DNA of 64,000 bases. It comes from Ruegeria arenilitoris (GTDB taxonomy: Bacteria; Pseudomonadota; Alphaproteobacteria; Rhodobacterales; Rhodobacteraceae). Below, in pieces: positions 23,795-33,247 of the stretch (positions are counted from its first letter, which is position 1; each line of letters begins with the position of its first letter). Below the pieces are notes generated by a model, which saw only the letters and a list, made by a program, of their open reading frames with translations, was not told the origin of the DNA and did not search any database. The stretch lies in assembly GCF_042675705.1 (NCBI RefSeq), contig NZ_JBHTJJ010000001.1. The stretch is one strand, 5' to 3'. Made by a program: the position numbers and the translations under genes.

Positions 23795-25954
23795 TCAGGC
23801 GACGGCCTCGGCAAAACTGCTGCGATACAGCGCTGAGAGTTCACTAAGAGGAGCTTCGGACGCTCCGATCCGCACGGTTTCTCCGGTAAAGCGACCGACC
23901 GAAACCAGCGGGACGCCCGCCTGGCCCGCGGCAATCATCAGCGCCTCGGCCTGATCGAAGTTGCAGGCCACCAGGTAACGGCCCTGATCCTCACCGAACA
24001 GGAATTCGGTCGGGGCGTCATCAAGATGCACACCCACATCCGCGGCTTCGGCCAGTTCGAAGGCCGCCAGTGCAAGGCCGCCGTCGCTCAGGTCAGTACA
24101 GGCCTTGATCATCTCGCGATTGGCCCGGATGAAGTCGCCGTTGCGCTTTTCAGCATCCAGATCCACGTGCGGGGCGTCGCCATCTTCGCGGTTGAAGACC
24201 TCGGCCAACAGGGCGGATTGGCCCAGATGCCCCTTGGTTTCACCGATCACCAGCGCCACATGTCCTTCGCGAACTTCGGTGCCGATGATTTCGTCGGCGT
24301 GCTCCAAAAGGCCGACCGCACCGATGGTCGGTGTGGGCAGGATCGCCTGACCGTCGGTTTCGTTGTACAGCGACACGTTGCCCGAGACGATCGGCATGTC
24401 CAGCGCGGCCACGGCGGCGCCGATGCCTTGGATGGCACCGACGAACTGGCCCATGATCTCGGGCTTTTCGGGGTTGCCGAAATTCAGGTTGTCGGTGGTG
24501 GCCAGCGGCTTGGCACCCACGGCGGTCAGGTTGCGATAGGCTTCGGCCACGGCCTGCTTGCCGCCTTCCTCGGGGTTGGCGCGCACGTATCGAGGCGTCA
24601 CGTCCGAAGTGAAGGCCAGCACCTTGTCGGTGCCATGTACGCGCACCATGCCTGCACCAACACCGGGCGTACGCGCCGTGTCAGCCATGACCATCGTGTC
24701 ATATTGCTCATAGACCCAGTGCTTGCTTGCGTAGTTGGGCGACGAGATCAGCGCCCGCAGCCCGTCGATCGGGTCGATCTGCGGCACCTCGCCCAGATCT
24801 TCGGCCGCCGGGGTGGGAACCCAGGGGCGGTCGTATTCCGGTGCGGTCGAGGCCAGCTTCGACAGCGGAAGGTCGGCCTTGATTTCGCCGTTGTGCATGA
24901 TCAGGAACCGGTCTTCGGCGATGGTCTCACCGACGATGGCGAAGTCCAGATCCCATTTCTCGAACACGGCGCGGGCTTCGGCCTCAAGCTCGGGCTTCAG
25001 CACCATCAGCATGCGTTCCTGGGACTCGGACAGCATCATCTCGTAGGCGGTCATGTTCTCTTCGCGCTGGGGCACGTTTTCCAGGTCCAGCCGGACACCC
25101 AACCCGCCCTTGTCGCCCATCTCGACGGCCGAGCAGGTCAGACCCGCCGCGCCCATGTCCTGAATCGAGATCACGGCGCCGGTCTGCATCAATTCCAGCG
25201 TCGCCTCCATCAGGCGTTTTTCGGTGAAGGGGTCACCGACCTGCACGGTGGGGCGCTTTTCCTCGATCGTGTCGTCGAATTCGGCCGAGGCCATGGTGGC
25301 GCCGCCCACGCCGTCGCGGCCGGTCTTGGCGCCCAGATATACGACGGGCATGCCCACGCCCGACGCGGCCGAGTAGAAGATCTTGTCGGCATCGGCCAGC
25401 CCGGCGGCAAAGGCGTTCACGAGGCAGTTGCCATTGTAGGCCGGGTGGAACCGAACTTCACCGCCCACGGTCGGCACGCCGAAACAATTTCCGTAGCCAC
25501 CGATGCCTTCCACCACGCCGTTGACCAGTTGGCGGGTCTTGGGGTGGTCGAGTTCGCCGAAGGACAGCGCGTTCATTGCCGCGATGGGACGCGCGCCCAT
25601 GGTGAACACGTCACGCAGGATGCCGCCCACTCCGGTTGCCGCGCCTTGATAGGGTTCGATGTACGAGGGGTGGTTGTGGCTTTCCATCTTGAAGACCACG
25701 GCCTGCCCGTCGCCGATATCGACCACACCGGCGTTTTCACCCGGGCCGCAGATCACCTGAGGGCCCGAGGTGGGCAGGGTGCGCAGCCATTTCTTCGAGG
25801 ATTTGTAGGAACAGTGCTCGTTCCACATAGCCGAGAAGATGCCGAGCTCGGTAAAGGTCGGCTCGCGCCCGATAATCTCGAGGATCATATCGTATTCTTC
25901 GGGTTTCAACCCGTGTGCGGCAATCAGATCCGGTGTGATGGCGGGCTCTTGCAT
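23795..25954 (-). CDS. purL: Phosphoribosylformylglycinamidine synthase subunit PurL
   Basis: ATP-dependent fourth step of purine synthesis, working with PurQ (glutaminase) and PurS. From ATG 25954 (AGGA six bases upstream) the protein has 719 residues, the size of the small, multi-subunit PurL. Conserved parts are TELGIFSAMWNEHCSYKSSK, FKMESHNHPSYIEPYQGAAT, a glycine-rich stretch GVGGILRDVFTMGARPIAAM and TDLSDGGLALAAFELAEAAD in the C-terminal AIRS-like domain. purS and purQ are together at 44.5-45.5 kb and purC at 42.8 kb, so the pathway is split. A TTG start at 25972 is less likely. Confidence 0.97.
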   Translation of the reverse strand: MQEPAITPDLIAAHGLKPEEYDMILEIIGREPTFTELGIFSAMWNEHCSYKSSKKWLRTLPTSGPQVICGPGENAGVVDIGDGQAVVFKMESHNHPSYIEPYQGAATGVGGILRDVFTMGARPIAAMNALSFGELDHPKTRQLVNGVVEGIGGYGNCFGVPTVGGEVRFHPAYNGNCLVNAFAAGLADADKIFYSAASGVGMPVVYLGAKTGRDGVGGATMASAEFDDTIEEKRPTVQVGDPFTEKRLMEATLELMQTGAVISIQDMGAAGLTCSAVEMGDKGGLGVRLDLENVPQREENMTAYEMMLSESQERMLMVLKPELEAEARAVFEKWDLDFAIVGETIAEDRFLIMHNGEIKADLPLSKLASTAPEYDRPWVPTPAAEDLGEVPQIDPIDGLRALISSPNYASKHWVYEQYDTMVMADTARTPGVGAGMVRVHGTDKVLAFTSDVTPRYVRANPEEGGKQAVAEAYRNLTAVGAKPLATTDNLNFGNPEKPEIMGQFVGAIQGIGAAVAALDMPIVSGNVSLYNETDGQAILPTPTIGAVGLLEHADEIIGTEVREGHVALVIGETKGHLGQSALLAEVFNREDGDAPHVDLDAEKRNGDFIRANREMIKACTDLSDGGLALAAFELAEAADVGVHLDDAPTEFLFGEDQGRYLVACNFDQAEALMIAAGQAGVPLVSVGRFTGETVRIGASEAPLSELSALYRSSFAEAVA

Positions 25955-26116
25955 CGTGTGTCCTGTTTCCAAGGTGGCCGGGATTGCGGGCCTTTTAGGG
26001 CAACCGGGCGATTTGGGAAAGGGTCAAGAGCGCGCAGCGAACAGGAACCGGCCTTTTGCTGGCAGAATGCAGCGGTCTGCGACCGGGAAAATGCCGGTCG
26101 CACCACCGTTTTGACG

Positions 26117-26144
26117 GGGACAGTAGCGCGTGCGCCGCTGTCCC
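26117..26144. other. Strong hairpin without a T run
   Basis: GGGACAG (26117-26123) and CTGTCCC (26138-26144) can pair, with an inner GCGC/GCGC stem. It lies seven bases after the stop of the channel gene and upstream of purL. It may stabilise the transcript 3' end or end transcription with Rho; it is not a classical terminator. Confidence 0.4.
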
Positions 26145-26151
26145 ACCGCCG

Positions 26152-28404
26152 TTATTGAGGCGGCTCTTCCTTCTTGTTCACTGCGTCGGCCGCGGCCGCG
26201 CCGATCGCCGCTTTCTGCTGTTCGGTCAGGTTTCCGGCCTCTTCCAAACCGGGGATGGCGACGCGCACCTCACGGCGGGCAAAGTCGATCCCGTTCTCCT
26301 TGAAGGCGGCCTTGACCCGGTTGAAGATCTCCTTGCGCAGGGTGAACTGCTTGCCGGGCTTGGCCATGAACTTGCCGCGGATGATCATGCCGACATCGTC
26401 AAAGTCAAACACGCCCTGCGATTTGAAGGGCTGCAGGAAGCTATCCTTGTGGAGCGGGTCCTCCATCATCTCGGCGCCGATCTTCTTGAAGATCTTCTTG
26501 ACCTTGTTCGGGTCGGTATCGAAGGGCACGGTGAACTTCAGCTTCATGATGACCCAGTCGCGGCTGTAGTTGGTCAGCTTCTGAATCTCACCGTAAGGGA
26601 TGGTATGCACCGGACCGCGATGGTGGCGCAGCTGCATGGAGCGGATCGAAATCTTCTCTACCGTGCCGGTGGTGCCACCCACATCGACATATTCACCCAC
26701 GCGGAAAGCATCGTCGATCAGGAAGAAGATGCCGCCCACGATGTCCGAGACCAGTTTCTGCGCACCAAAGCCGATGGCCAGACCCAGGATACCGGCACCA
26801 GCCAGAAGCGGCGTGATGTCCAAGCCCAGAGCGCCCAACGCCAGCAAGGCGAAGATCACCGCGATGGCCACCTGAGCAGTCACGCGCAGCAAAGGCAGAA
26901 CCGTGGCCAGGCGCGAGCCGCCGACACCGCCGCCTTCGCCGGCTTCCTCATCGGGGCTCTGCTCCGAAGTCGTCTGCTCTTTGGCAAGCCGGCGGTTGAT
27001 CCAGAGCGAGACCACCTCGTTCAGGATGTAGCCGATTGCGATTATGATGAAGAACTGAACCAGTTTGCTACCGGTTTCCGAGTCCCCGCCCGCAATATCC
27101 TGCAGGTCCAGGTTCCAGGCATCCGCAATCATCAGAATGACCAGAATGCCGGCCAGAACGCGTCCGATGCGGATGTAGCTGCGTTTGGTTGATTTGTAGG
27201 CACGTTCCGCGATCGGACCATCGCCCATCATCGGCGGCAGCAGGTGCCGGGTCAGCCCTCGGATCAGCGTGTCGAGTGCCGGTGCGATCAGCAGCCAGAA
27301 CATCGTGACGAAATGCGCGCCTTCGGCCAGAAGGGCAAACACGGCCGGATTACGCTGAGCGGCGAGGAACTCGACCAAAAGCCAGGTACCCGCCGACACG
27401 GCGATCGCAAAATACGGGTAGTAGCGGGCGACTTCTTCGTCGAAATGGGTGCGATCCGGATCGGAACCACGCATCATGTCGGTCAGACCGTTGCGGGCCG
27501 TCCAAGCAATGACACCGACATAGATGTGGATGGCGGTGTTCAGCCAGAAACCAAGGCGCGATTCACCCGGCATCACGCCATTCATCGCATTGAAATCCAG
27601 GATGAACAGGGTGAACCCGATCAGCAGGAACAGGCCGATCAGGTTCCGATGCAGGTATTTCGCCCATTTGTCATTCACGTTGACCAGGCGCAGGTTGCTC
27701 TGCTTCGGGGCCAGAATGAAACGGGAAATCGCGGCTCCTAGCCGGGGGAACCAGATCAGGAAGAACACGAACGGTGCGGCCTGGGCAATCTGCTGTTCGT
27801 CCAGCAATCGACGCCCGACGAAAACCAGCGTGTAATAAAAGACAAGCAGCCCCAGAAACTCGACGCAGAAGCGCTTGAACAGAAAGACTACGGCGCCTTT
27901 TAGGTTGGTCGAGGCATCCCCATCGACGACTTTGATCCAACGGCGGGTCCAAAGGCCAACCGCCGTTTCTGCGGCATACCCGATTGCAAGCGCCAAGAAG
28001 GTGAACCCGAACAGGGTTGCCAGACCGCTTGCGCCAAACTTGTTTCCGAAATTGCTGAAGGCTTCGACCTGCGCCGAAATCAGCAGCGGAACCTTGCGGA
28101 TCACATCCAGCCAAGACGCAGCCATGTCGCCCGCCGAGGATGAGATCGTTTGCAGCAGCCCCTTCCGGGAAGTCTGCGTTTCGGCCTGTTTCGCCGCGAC
28201 CGCATCAAGCCGTTCCAGCAGAATGGCCCGGACCTGATCGTCAGACATTCTCGCCACCAGATCGTCGACCTGTTCGGGGGTCAGATCTTCGGGGATGGTC
28301 ACATGGGTGGTTGTGGGTTCGCTGGTGCTCTGGGCCATGCTTGGCCGGGTCAGGAACGTGACGGATACCAACGCCATCAAAAACAGGCGGAGTAGGTTGG
28401 TCAT
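26152..28404 (-). CDS. Mechanosensitive ion channel, large MscS family
   Basis: 750 residues from ATG 28404, which has GAGGA upstream. A signal peptide (MTNLLRLFLMALVSVTFLTR) leads to a periplasmic domain of about 130 residues with PEDLTPEQVDDLVARMSDDQ. About ten membrane segments follow. The C-terminal MscS domain has the pore helix LLAGAGILGLAIGFGAQKLV, then DAFRVGEYVDVGGTTGTVEK and HTIPYGEIQKLTNYSRDW, ending in a cytoplasmic vestibule. Such channels release solutes on hypo-osmotic shock. The gene stands alone; a strong terminator just upstream separates it from the LysR gene. Confidence 0.92.
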   Translation of the reverse strand: MTNLLRLFLMALVSVTFLTRPSMAQSTSEPTTTHVTIPEDLTPEQVDDLVARMSDDQVRAILLERLDAVAAKQAETQTSRKGLLQTISSSAGDMAASWLDVIRKVPLLISAQVEAFSNFGNKFGASGLATLFGFTFLALAIGYAAETAVGLWTRRWIKVVDGDASTNLKGAVVFLFKRFCVEFLGLLVFYYTLVFVGRRLLDEQQIAQAAPFVFFLIWFPRLGAAISRFILAPKQSNLRLVNVNDKWAKYLHRNLIGLFLLIGFTLFILDFNAMNGVMPGESRLGFWLNTAIHIYVGVIAWTARNGLTDMMRGSDPDRTHFDEEVARYYPYFAIAVSAGTWLLVEFLAAQRNPAVFALLAEGAHFVTMFWLLIAPALDTLIRGLTRHLLPPMMGDGPIAERAYKSTKRSYIRIGRVLAGILVILMIADAWNLDLQDIAGGDSETGSKLVQFFIIIAIGYILNEVVSLWINRRLAKEQTTSEQSPDEEAGEGGGVGGSRLATVLPLLRVTAQVAIAVIFALLALGALGLDITPLLAGAGILGLAIGFGAQKLVSDIVGGIFFLIDDAFRVGEYVDVGGTTGTVEKISIRSMQLRHHRGPVHTIPYGEIQKLTNYSRDWVIMKLKFTVPFDTDPNKVKKIFKKIGAEMMEDPLHKDSFLQPFKSQGVFDFDDVGMIIRGKFMAKPGKQFTLRKEIFNRVKAAFKENGIDFARREVRVAIPGLEEAGNLTEQQKAAIGAAAADAVNKKEEPPQ

Positions 28405-28506
28405 AAACTTTGTCCTCGAACACGAAATATTATGGTTTTCCGCGATCATAGGCCCGTTGGCAAAATAATTCCAAACGATTTGGCACCGAGCGCGCGGGTG
28501 CAGGCC

Positions 28507-28535
28507 AAAAAAAAGGCCGAGCACTAAGCTCGGCC
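28507..28535 (-). terminator. Strong Rho-independent terminator
   Basis: On the minus strand GGCCGAGC (28535-28528) and GCTCGGCC (28522-28515) form an eight-pair stem with a five-base loop, followed by eight T (28514-28507). It ends the transcript from the LysR gene and/or the candidate sRNA at 28507-28589. Confidence 0.92.
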
Positions 28536-28589
28536 GTAGTCCAACAGGGAGGTATGAAGATGATGAGCGTTTCAGCATCATCGCCTTCG
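28507..28589 (-). ncRNA. Candidate small RNA with anti-Shine-Dalgarno segment
   Basis: Between the LysR stop and the channel start lie three ordered elements on the minus strand. First is a hairpin GATGATG/CATCATC (28582-28559). Next is an unpaired CCTCCCT (28552-28546), complementary to ribosome-binding sites. Last is the strong terminator. A weak promoter fits upstream: TTGATC (28624-28619), 17 bases, TAAATG (28601-28596), giving a transcript of about 83 nt. This layout is that of trans-acting sRNAs such as the CcsR-type RNAs of Rhodobacter. It could instead be only the 3' end of the LysR mRNA. Confidence 0.45.
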
Positions 28590-28673
28590 AGTGCTCATTT
28601 AGGGGTCACTCTGTGAACGATCAAGGTTTTTTGGGCGCATTGAGGGCATGTCCGCTATGCTGAGGGCGCATAG

Positions 28674-29582
28674 CTACAGTTTTCCCAGATGTTTCAGCTG
28701 TTTGCGATGCGCAATGATTTCATCCTGAACGAAATCACGGAACGCTGCGACCCGTTTTGAGTGCCTCAGTTCTTCCGGATAGGCCAAATATACCGGCACA
28801 TTCGCCGTCTCGATGTCGGACAGGATCGGGACCAGGTCGGGGAAATCCTCGGTCACGTAGTCGGGCAGGACGCCAATTCCCAGGTCATTCAAAACACCCT
28901 GAAGAACACCGAAGTAGTTGTTCACCGTCAGCAGTGAGCTGGGTTCGTAGGTCATCAGGTGACTGACCATCGAAGCGCCAACGCCAACCTGGGGTGCGGC
29001 GGGGGTCTGACAGATCAGGCGGTGTTTCGAAATGTCCTCCAGCGTCTGAGGCGCGCCTCCGTGCGAATCCAAGTAGGTCTTGGTCGCATACAACATCATT
29101 CGAACGGTCATCAGTCGCTTGCGGACAAGATCGGCCTGACTGGGTTCCTTCATCCGGATCGCGACATCTGCTTCGCGCATCGGAAGATCCAGCACACGTT
29201 CTTCGAGCATCAGGTCAATATTCAGGTCCGGATACTGCTCGTACAGCTTGGGCAGACGCGGCGCCAGCCACAGGGTCCCGAAGCCAAAAGTCGTGGTGAC
29301 CCGCAGGACTCCAAAGACCTCATCTTCGCTGTCGCGGATTCGCGCCGCGGCAGCGTCCAGACGCTTGGACATGGCCGTTGTTGCATCGAACAGAAGCTCG
29401 CCCTGTTCCGTAAGAATCAGACCACGGGCGTGGCGGTGGAACAGTGTGGCGCCCAGCGATTCCTCAAGCGCGCGAACCTGACGGCTGACGGCGGATTGGG
29501 ACAGATTCAGCTTGTCTCCGGCATGCGTCAGGCTGCCGGCGTCAGCTACCGCGTGAAATATTCTGAGCTTGTCCCAATTCAT
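28674..29582 (-). CDS. LysR-family regulator divergent from the ior gene
   Basis: 302 residues. The helix-turn-helix region is NWDKLRIFHAVADAGSLTHA followed by GDKLNLSQSAVSRQVRALEE, a textbook LysR recognition helix. The effector domain follows (VLRVTTTFGFGTLWLAPRLP, then VAIRMKEPSQADLVRKRL). It is divergent from the indolepyruvate ferredoxin oxidoreductase gene, and a 19-bp palindrome with T-N11-A geometry stands between them. It is thus the probable regulator of that gene and of itself; the effector is unknown. Confidence 0.93.
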   Translation of the reverse strand: MNWDKLRIFHAVADAGSLTHAGDKLNLSQSAVSRQVRALEESLGATLFHRHARGLILTEQGELLFDATTAMSKRLDAAAARIRDSEDEVFGVLRVTTTFGFGTLWLAPRLPKLYEQYPDLNIDLMLEERVLDLPMREADVAIRMKEPSQADLVRKRLMTVRMMLYATKTYLDSHGGAPQTLEDISKHRLICQTPAAPQVGVGASMVSHLMTYEPSSLLTVNNYFGVLQGVLNDLGIGVLPDYVTEDFPDLVPILSDIETANVPVYLAYPEELRHSKRVAAFRDFVQDEIIAHRKQLKHLGKL

Positions 29583-29684
29583 CGTCGCAACTTTCGTTAT
29601 CCTTTGGCAGCCCTATATGAAAGAGGTAACAAATTCCATATTCAAACGGGGAAATCGTTACAGAACAGGGGGAATTTTGTATAC

Positions 29685-29703
29685 AGGTCAGAAATTATGA
29701 CCT
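29685..29703. promoter_or_regulatory. Candidate LysR operator before the ior gene
   Basis: AGGTCA (29685-29690), seven bases and TGACCT (29698-29703) make a perfect 6+6 inverted repeat that contains T-N11-A (T29688, A29700). It lies 49 bases upstream of the ior start and 103 bases from the divergent LysR start. Confidence 0.6.
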
Positions 29704-29751
29704 AAAATGACGTCAAATGCAGCACACTATTCCGACGTGGGGAGGCGTCTG

Positions 29752-32700
29752 ATGAGTCAGCCAAAGATTTCGCTCAATGACCGTTTCGATCTGACCAAAA
29801 GCCCGGTGCTTTTGAATGGTACTCAGGCGCTTGTGCGTCTGATGATGATGCAGAAGGCCCGCGATACCGCCGCGGGTCTCAATACTGCCGGTCTGGTCAC
29901 CGGTTATCGGGGGTCTCCGCTGGGTGCGGTCGATCTGCAAATGTCACGCGCCGAAAAGCAATTGGCCGAGTGTGATGTGACTTTTCAATACGGTCTGAAC
30001 GAGGACCTGGCCGCCACAGCCCTGTGGGGCAGCCAGCAGGCGGGTCTGCGCGGCGATGGAAAATATGATGGTGTTTTTGGCCTGTGGTACGGCAAGGGTC
30101 CGGGCGTGGACCGGTCCGGTGACGTGATGCGCCACGCCAACATGGCCGGCAGCGCCAAGCATGGCGGCGTGCTGATGGCGATGGGCGACGATCACACGGG
30201 CGAAAGCTCGACCGTGCTGCACCAATCGGAATGGTCGCTGGTCGACATGTACATGCCCGTGGTCAGCCCGGCCGGGGTGCAGGAAATACTCGACTATGGA
30301 ATCTATGGCTTTGCGCTCAGCCGGTTTGCCGGGGTCTGGGTCGGGCTCAAGACGATGAAGGATACGATCGAGGTGACCTCGGTCGTGGATGGCCGGCCCG
30401 ACAGGATGCAGCTGGTGACGCCGGAATTCGACATGCCCGAGGGCGGGCTGAACATCCGTCTGGGCGACACGCCGCACCTGCAGGAGGCGCGGATCATCGA
30501 CTACAAGCGGTTCGCGGCCGAAGTGTTCTCGCACGCCAACCGGATGGACCGGCGGGTCTGGGGCAAGCCCGGGGCCAAGATCGGCATTGCCGCGGCGGGC
30601 AAGAACTGGCTGGACCTGGTGCACGCCATGTCGCTGCTGAACATCGACGAGGCCGAGGCCGAACGGCTGGGTATCACCACCTACAAGATCGGCCAGACCT
30701 TCCCGCTGGACATGAAGGGGTTCCATGATTGGGCCGAGGGCCTGGACCTGATCATCATCGTCGAGGAAAAGCGCAAGCTGATAGAGGTGCAGGTCAAAGA
30801 GGCGATCTTTGATGACCGTCGCGGACGTCGCGTGTACGGCTGGTACAAGGGCGGGGCAGGCACGCTGCACCGCGAAGAGCTGTTCCCGACACGTGGGGCG
30901 CTTGATCCGATCATGATCGCCGAGAAGCTGGGCGAGATCCTAATCGAGGAAGGTCGCGAAACCGACGGGATCCGCGCAGGGCTGGCCAGCCTGCACGAGG
31001 CCCGCCGCAACGACAACGCGCAGGAGATCGCGACGCGGCTGCCCTATTTCTGCTCGGGCTGTCCGCACAATAGCTCGACCAAGGTGCCCGAAGGTAGCCG
31101 GGCCTACGCCGGGATCGGCTGTCACTACATGGTGCAGTGGATGGATCGCGAGACCACCGGCTTTACCCAGATGGGCGGCGAAGGCGCCAACTGGATCGGT
31201 GAGGCACCGTTCTCGACCACGAAACACGTGTTCCAGAACCTGGGCGATGGCACCTACAACCACTCGGGCGTTCAGGCGATCCGGGCGGCGCTGGCGGCCG
31301 AGACCAACATCACCTTCAAGATCTTGTTCAACGACGCGGTCGCCATGACCGGCGGGCAGGAGAACGAGGGCCATCTGACCGCCGAGCGCATCGTGCGCGA
31401 GGTCAAGGCCATGGGCGTCCAGCATGTGGCCGTCGTCTATGACGAAAAGGAAGACGTGAACTTCAAGGCGCTGCCTGGCGACGTGGAAACCCACGAACGG
31501 GCCGAGCTGATGGCGGTTCAGAACAAGTTCCGTGAGATCGAGGGCGTGTCGGTCATCGTCTACATCCAGACCTGCGCCGCCGAGAAACGCCGCCGCCGCA
31601 AGCGCGGCACCTTCCCGGACCCGGACAAGCGGGTGTTCATCAACTCGGACATCTGCGAAGGCTGCGGCGATTGCGGGGTGCAGTCGAACTGTGTGTCGAT
31701 CGTGCCCAAGGAAACCGAGCTGGGACGCAAGCGGGCGATCGACCAGTCCAGCTGCAACAAGGATTTCTCGTGCCTCAACGGGTTCTGCCCGTCCTTCGTC
31801 ACGCTGGAAGGCGCCAAGATCCGCAAGGAGGCCACGACTGAAATCGACATCCCGCATCTGCCGCAGCCGGTTCTGCCGCGGATCGAGGGCACGCATAACG
31901 TGGTCATCACCGGCGTCGGCGGCACCGGCGTCGTGACCATCGGGGCGGTTCTGGCGCAGGCCGCGCAGATCGACGGCAAGGGCGCGGGCATGATGGAAAT
32001 GGCCGGCCTGGCCCAAAAGGGCGGCGCGGTTCATATCCACTGTCGCCTGGCCAACAAGCCCGAAGACATCAGCGCCATCCGCGTGGCTACAGGCGAGGCG
32101 CATGCGCTGATAGGCGGCGACCTCGTGGTGTCGGCCGGGGCCAAGACGCTGGGTCTGACTCGCACTGGTCAGACCGGCGCGGTGGTCAACAGCCACGAGA
32201 TCATCACCGGCGATTTCACCCGCAACACCGAGTTCCACATTCCGGTCGACCGGCTGGAACTGGCGCTCGAGGCGCGGCTGAAAGACAGGCTCGCCCTGTT
32301 CGACGCGACCGAGCTGGCGCGCGCGGTGATGGGCGATTCGATCTATTCCAACATGATGGTGTTCGGGGCGGCGTGGCAGCGCGGTCTGCTGCCGGTCAGC
32401 CACGAGGCGATCATGACCGCGATCGAGCTGAACGGCGCCGCGGTCGAGCGCAACAAGCGCGCCTTCGAGGTCGGCCGCTGGGCGGTTCTGCACCCCGATG
32501 AGGTGGCGCGCATCGTGACCCCCTCGGTGACCGAGTTGCCCAAGACGCCCGAGCAGGCCATCGCCTTCCGTGCCGATCATCTGGTGGCCTATCAGGGTAA
32601 ACGATTGTCAAAACGCTATCTCAAGCTGGTCGAGTCGATCGAAGACCCGAAGGTCCGGGATGCCGTCGCGCTTGGGTATCACAAGCTGTTGTCCTACAAG

Positions 32701-33171
32701 GATGAATACGAAGTGGCCCGCCTGCTGCTGGATAGCCGCGACAAGGCCGCCGCCGAATTTGACGGCGACATCAAGATGACCTTCCACCTGGCTCCGCCGC
32801 TCCTGGGAGGCAAAGGGCCGGACGGGCGTCCGCGCAAACGGCAGTTCGGCGAATGGCTGCTGGGGCCGATGAAGGTTCTGGCAAAGCTGAAGGGACTGCG
32901 CGGCACTCCGCTGGACATCTTCGGCTATACCGCCGAGCGCCGGATGGAGCGGGCCTTGATCCGTCAGTATGAGGCGGACATGAAAGAGGTCCTGCCCAAG
33001 CTGGATGACAACACCCGCGATGCGATTGTCGCGCTGGCGCGGTTGCCACTGGACATCCGCGGTTTCGGTCCGGTATTGGCCGCCAACGAAGCCAAGGCCG
33101 CCAAGCGGCGCGAGGAACTTCTGGCCGTAATCCGGCAAGGAGGGACCGAGACGCGGGCCGCGGCCGAGTAA
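29752..33171 (+). CDS. Indolepyruvate ferredoxin oxidoreductase, fused alpha-beta type
   Basis: Oxidative decarboxylation of aryl or branched 2-oxoacids to acyl-CoA, using thiamine diphosphate and iron-sulfur clusters. The 1139 residues carry the alpha-like domain first (NTAGLVTGYRGSPLGAVDLQ), then the TPP domain (GEGANWIGEAPFSTTKHVFQ, FKILFNDAVAMTGGQENEG), a cysteine block DICEGCGDCGVQSNCVSI with further Cys in DQSSCNKDFSCLNGFC for clusters, and a gamma-type domain GVGGTGVVTIGAVLAQAAQI. ATG 29752 has GGGGAGG six bases before it; an upstream in-frame ATG at 29707 lacks one. The single-chain form is common in alphaproteobacteria. Regulated probably by the divergent LysR protein. Confidence 0.92.
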   Translation: MSQPKISLNDRFDLTKSPVLLNGTQALVRLMMMQKARDTAAGLNTAGLVTGYRGSPLGAVDLQMSRAEKQLAECDVTFQYGLNEDLAATALWGSQQAGLRGDGKYDGVFGLWYGKGPGVDRSGDVMRHANMAGSAKHGGVLMAMGDDHTGESSTVLHQSEWSLVDMYMPVVSPAGVQEILDYGIYGFALSRFAGVWVGLKTMKDTIEVTSVVDGRPDRMQLVTPEFDMPEGGLNIRLGDTPHLQEARIIDYKRFAAEVFSHANRMDRRVWGKPGAKIGIAAAGKNWLDLVHAMSLLNIDEAEAERLGITTYKIGQTFPLDMKGFHDWAEGLDLIIIVEEKRKLIEVQVKEAIFDDRRGRRVYGWYKGGAGTLHREELFPTRGALDPIMIAEKLGEILIEEGRETDGIRAGLASLHEARRNDNAQEIATRLPYFCSGCPHNSSTKVPEGSRAYAGIGCHYMVQWMDRETTGFTQMGGEGANWIGEAPFSTTKHVFQNLGDGTYNHSGVQAIRAALAAETNITFKILFNDAVAMTGGQENEGHLTAERIVREVKAMGVQHVAVVYDEKEDVNFKALPGDVETHERAELMAVQNKFREIEGVSVIVYIQTCAAEKRRRRKRGTFPDPDKRVFINSDICEGCGDCGVQSNCVSIVPKETELGRKRAIDQSSCNKDFSCLNGFCPSFVTLEGAKIRKEATTEIDIPHLPQPVLPRIEGTHNVVITGVGGTGVVTIGAVLAQAAQIDGKGAGMMEMAGLAQKGGAVHIHCRLANKPEDISAIRVATGEAHALIGGDLVVSAGAKTLGLTRTGQTGAVVNSHEIITGDFTRNTEFHIPVDRLELALEARLKDRLALFDATELARAVMGDSIYSNMMVFGAAWQRGLLPVSHEAIMTAIELNGAAVERNKRAFEVGRWAVLHPDEVARIVTPSVTELPKTPEQAIAFRADHLVAYQGKRLSKRYLKLVESIEDPKVRDAVALGYHKLLSYKDEYEVARLLLDSRDKAAAEFDGDIKMTFHLAPPLLGGKGPDGRPRKRQFGEWLLGPMKVLAKLKGLRGTPLDIFGYTAERRMERALIRQYEADMKEVLPKLDDNTRDAIVALARLPLDIRGFGPVLAANEAKAAKRREELLAVIRQGGTETRAAAE

Positions 33172-33247
33172 CGTCATATCGGTGTCATGGAGGCGCGGTA
33201 GGGTTCCTGTCCGCGCCGTCCGATGACGGCCACGCCGGAGACCCGTG

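Noticed and set aside
24026..26158. 710-codon open frame antisense to purL
   Set aside because: Histidine/glycine-rich shadow product; purL on the other strand has all family motifs.
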